64,000 nucleotides of DNA from contig NZ_MTQF01000001.1 of assembly GCF_001975985.1 (NCBI RefSeq), forward strand, positions 828,943 through 892,942, given 5' to 3'. Source of the stretch: [Flexibacter] sp. ATCC 35103. Its GTDB lineage: Bacteria; Bacteroidota; Bacteroidia; Flavobacteriales; Flavobacteriaceae. A program made the position numbers and the translations under genes. How positions within the stretch are numbered: the stretch's first letter is position 1; each line of letters starts with the position of its first letter. Positions 62,546 to 64,000 of this stretch are shown here, piece by piece. Below the pieces are notes generated by a model. The model saw only the letters and a program-made list of their open reading frames with translations. It was not told the DNA's origin and did no database searches.

Positions 62546-63820
62546 ATGCGAAAAAATTATATTTTAAAGATTACGCTTTTGCTATTTCTATTTTTCTTAA
62601 GCAGCAAAAGTTTCTCACAACATACTGACTTAGTAGACGATTCTCAAACTCAAATCTTAGCCGATTCTACTAAAAACTATATCATTCCTGATGCAACAAG
62701 CAAAGGAATGAAATGGTCGAGAACTGAGAATAAATGGTTCACAGCAAAATTAGGCTTCGCTCCTATTTTAGATTATAATGCCAACTTTCAAAATCAGGAC
62801 AGCAAAAATCAGGTAGGTAAACAAGAAAGCCGATTTGACATTAGAAGCGCCAGAGTTATGGTGAGCGGAAAAATAAACTTCAAAAACCCCTGGAAATACT
62901 TAATAAGTGTTGAATACAAAGGATTAGACAGACCTGACGACGCCAATAATTTTGGCATAACCGATTTTAAAATTGTTATACCATTATCTGAAAATAGTGA
63001 ACTCGATTTCGGAAAAGTCAAGGAAACTTTTGTTTATGAAATGGTTGGGGACGCCGCCAACTTACCGCAATTTGAACGATTATTAAATCCTTTTTTTAAT
63101 AGCAGAAATATTGGTGTAATTTATCGTCATTATCTATTAAACGACAGAATTTCTCTTTCAGGCGGAGTTTTTAAAAATTGGCCCGCAAGCGACAAAAGCT
63201 TTTCAAACACTGATAATACCTTTACAGCCAGAATTACCGGATTACCAAAATGGCAAAATGACGGAAAAGAATTTATGCATGTTGGAATTGGTTTGCGATA
63301 CGTAGATGCTAAAAATGACATTATAAGGTTAAAAAATAAAAATGAGTCAAATATCACTTCAGCTTATGTTGATACCGGAAATATGAATGCTTCACACCAG
63401 TTTAATTTAAGTATGGAGCAACTTTGGAGTTTAGATAATTTTTCGGTTCTAATGGAATATGTTCACAACTGGACTGCAACAAACGATTTAGGCACGCAGC
63501 AATTTAGTGGTTATTATGTAACAGGAAGTTATGTTTTAAGCGGAGAACAAAGGCCCTATGATCAGAAAGCCGCTTATGCCAGAAGAATAAAACCAACAGG
63601 TAAATATGGAGCTTGGGAAATCTTTGCGCGTGTTGGAGCAAATGATTTAGAAACCAAAGAAATTCACGGAGGAGTAAATAACCGTTATGACCTGGGACTG
63701 AATTGGTGGGCAACTCAATATTGGAAAGCTGGTTTGGTTTATGGAATTGGCAATCTTGAAAAAGACGGAATTACAGGAGTAACCAATAATTTACAATTCA
63801 GAATTCAATGGATATATTAG
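62546..63820 (+). CDS. phosphate-selective porin O/P-type outer-membrane protein
   Basis: 424 residues. Signal peptide ending SKSFSQ (~24), then porin O/P features: WFTAKLGFAPILDYNANFQN, SRFDIRSARVMVSGKINFKNPWKYLISVEYKG, GKVKETFVYEMVGDAANLPQFER, and the C-terminal YDLGLNWWATQYWKAGLVYGIGNLEKDGITGVTNNLQFRIQWIY with terminal aromatic. It probably passes phosphate or other anions. The ATG at 62546 starts directly at the signal peptide; an ATG 14 codons upstream gives an implausible extension. Confidence 0.88.
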   Translation: MRKNYILKITLLLFLFFLSSKSFSQHTDLVDDSQTQILADSTKNYIIPDATSKGMKWSRTENKWFTAKLGFAPILDYNANFQNQDSKNQVGKQESRFDIRSARVMVSGKINFKNPWKYLISVEYKGLDRPDDANNFGITDFKIVIPLSENSELDFGKVKETFVYEMVGDAANLPQFERLLNPFFNSRNIGVIYRHYLLNDRISLSGGVFKNWPASDKSFSNTDNTFTARITGLPKWQNDGKEFMHVGIGLRYVDAKNDIIRLKNKNESNITSAYVDTGNMNASHQFNLSMEQLWSLDNFSVLMEYVHNWTATNDLGTQQFSGYYVTGSYVLSGEQRPYDQKAAYARRIKPTGKYGAWEIFARVGANDLETKEIHGGVNNRYDLGLNWWATQYWKAGLVYGIGNLEKDGITGVTNNLQFRIQWIY

Positions 63821-63823
63821 AAA

Positions 63824-63929
63824 GTATTCAGTTGCAGTGTTCAGTCTTTAGTCGCAGTTTCAGTCTCAGTATTCAGTGATTGTAATACCGAAAACTGAGA
63901 CTGAAACTGCGACTGTAAACTGAGACTTA
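63824..63929. repeat. CAGTYT-type palindromic repeat, longest copy
   Basis: AGTCGCAGTTTCAGTCTCAG (63850-63869) is matched exactly by its complement ending at 63914; the full perfect stem is 21 bp (63850-63870 / 63894-63914) around a 23-nt loop, with further imperfect pairing outside. It lies between convergent genes. Confidence 0.8.
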
Positions 63930-64000
63930 TTATTTAACCGGAATATTAGAAAGAATCTCTAATACAAATTTCCAATATTTTTGAGCTGAAGAAATACTTG
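63930..64000 (-). CDS. 3' end of an unidentified gene running out of the window
   Basis: On the minus strand one frame is open from the window edge to a TAA at 63930-63932 and encodes SISSAQKYWKFVLEILSNIP, then VK. The helical, aromatic-bearing tail looks like a real C-terminus, and both other frames are interrupted. Too little is visible to name the protein. Confidence 0.5.
   Translation of the reverse strand, partial: SISSAQKYWKFVLEILSNIPVK

Noticed and set aside
1-64000. CRISPR array, tRNA or rRNA genes, prophage
   Set aside because: Repeats are palindromic and irregularly dispersed, not regularly spaced; no cloverleaf-like or rRNA sequence and no phage structural genes noticed.

Overview
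The window looks like a chromosomal segment of a Flavobacterium-type member of the Bacteroidota. The evidence is the low G+C content, the SusC/SusD pair, many lipoproteins with short signal peptides ending in an SC lipobox, start sites without Shine-Dalgarno sequences, promoters of the TAnnTTTG type, and families represented mainly in this phylum (YfhO, BatA-domain, DHCW cupin, DUF4834-like). The window opens inside a DEAD-box helicase gene and closes inside a minus-strand gene of which only the last 22 codons are visible. I see no tRNA, rRNA, CRISPR array, transposase or phage gene.

Layout. 1-14.3 kb is mostly housekeeping: helicase, secreted lactonase-type beta-propeller, BatA-domain membrane protein, a dihydroorotase homologue that has lost its metal ligands, an esterase, several unknown secreted proteins, an MBL-fold hydrolase, a Bcp peroxiredoxin and an endonuclease III without an iron-sulfur cluster. 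14.3-17 kb holds a TPR protein and an ECF-like sigma factor followed by a 47-residue protein. 17-28.8 kb is a compact polysaccharide-utilisation locus: SusC, SusD, a surface glycan-binding lipoprotein and two GH16 endoglucanases in one minus-strand operon, preceded by a transmembrane propeller/Y_Y_Y/LuxR-type regulator. The likely target is a beta-1,3-glucan such as laminarin, or a mixed-linkage glucan. 29-34.3 kb holds UvrA and an MscS channel. 34.3-40.3 kb is a surface-glycan assembly run (DUF4834-like, YfhO, small membrane protein, GT4, flippase). 40.3-44.5 kb holds an outer-membrane protein, a GNAT-like protein, a lipoprotein and an alpha-oxoamine synthase of the serine palmitoyltransferase/capnine-synthase type.

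44.7-50.8 kb is the most coherent system: a nitrite-to-NO module. It encodes a Cu nitrite reductase fused to cytochrome c (NirK), NirV, a SCO copper chaperone, a histidine-bearing polytopic membrane protein of unknown function, the di-iron repair protein Ric, an azurin, and an NsrR-like Rrf2 regulator with three cysteines. Three 20-bp palindromes of the form AAAAGAYAA-N2-TTRTCYTTW lie 33-43 bp before nirK, ric and rrf2. In front of rrf2 the palindrome overlaps a textbook Bacteroidota promoter, so the regulator probably controls all three units and itself. No NO reductase or N2O reductase is encoded here.

51-64 kb holds a NYN/LOTUS protein, a membrane-anchored glutamate-synthase-like protein, a GH88 operon with tandem paralogous lipoproteins, an ABC exporter, an NTP pyrophosphatase, a DEAD helicase with a DbpA RNA-binding domain and RGG-like tail, a DHCW cupin, a 36-residue lysine-rich protein and a phosphate-type porin.

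The intergenic space is unusually rich in dispersed palindromic repeats. These include a perfect 28-bp inverted repeat at 4713-4800, a family built from CAGTYT units at seven or more places, nested GCCACGAATTT/GCCACAGATT arms at 28863-29018, and a long structured hairpin at 13443-13582. Some of these repeats touch or supply the 3' ends of genes.
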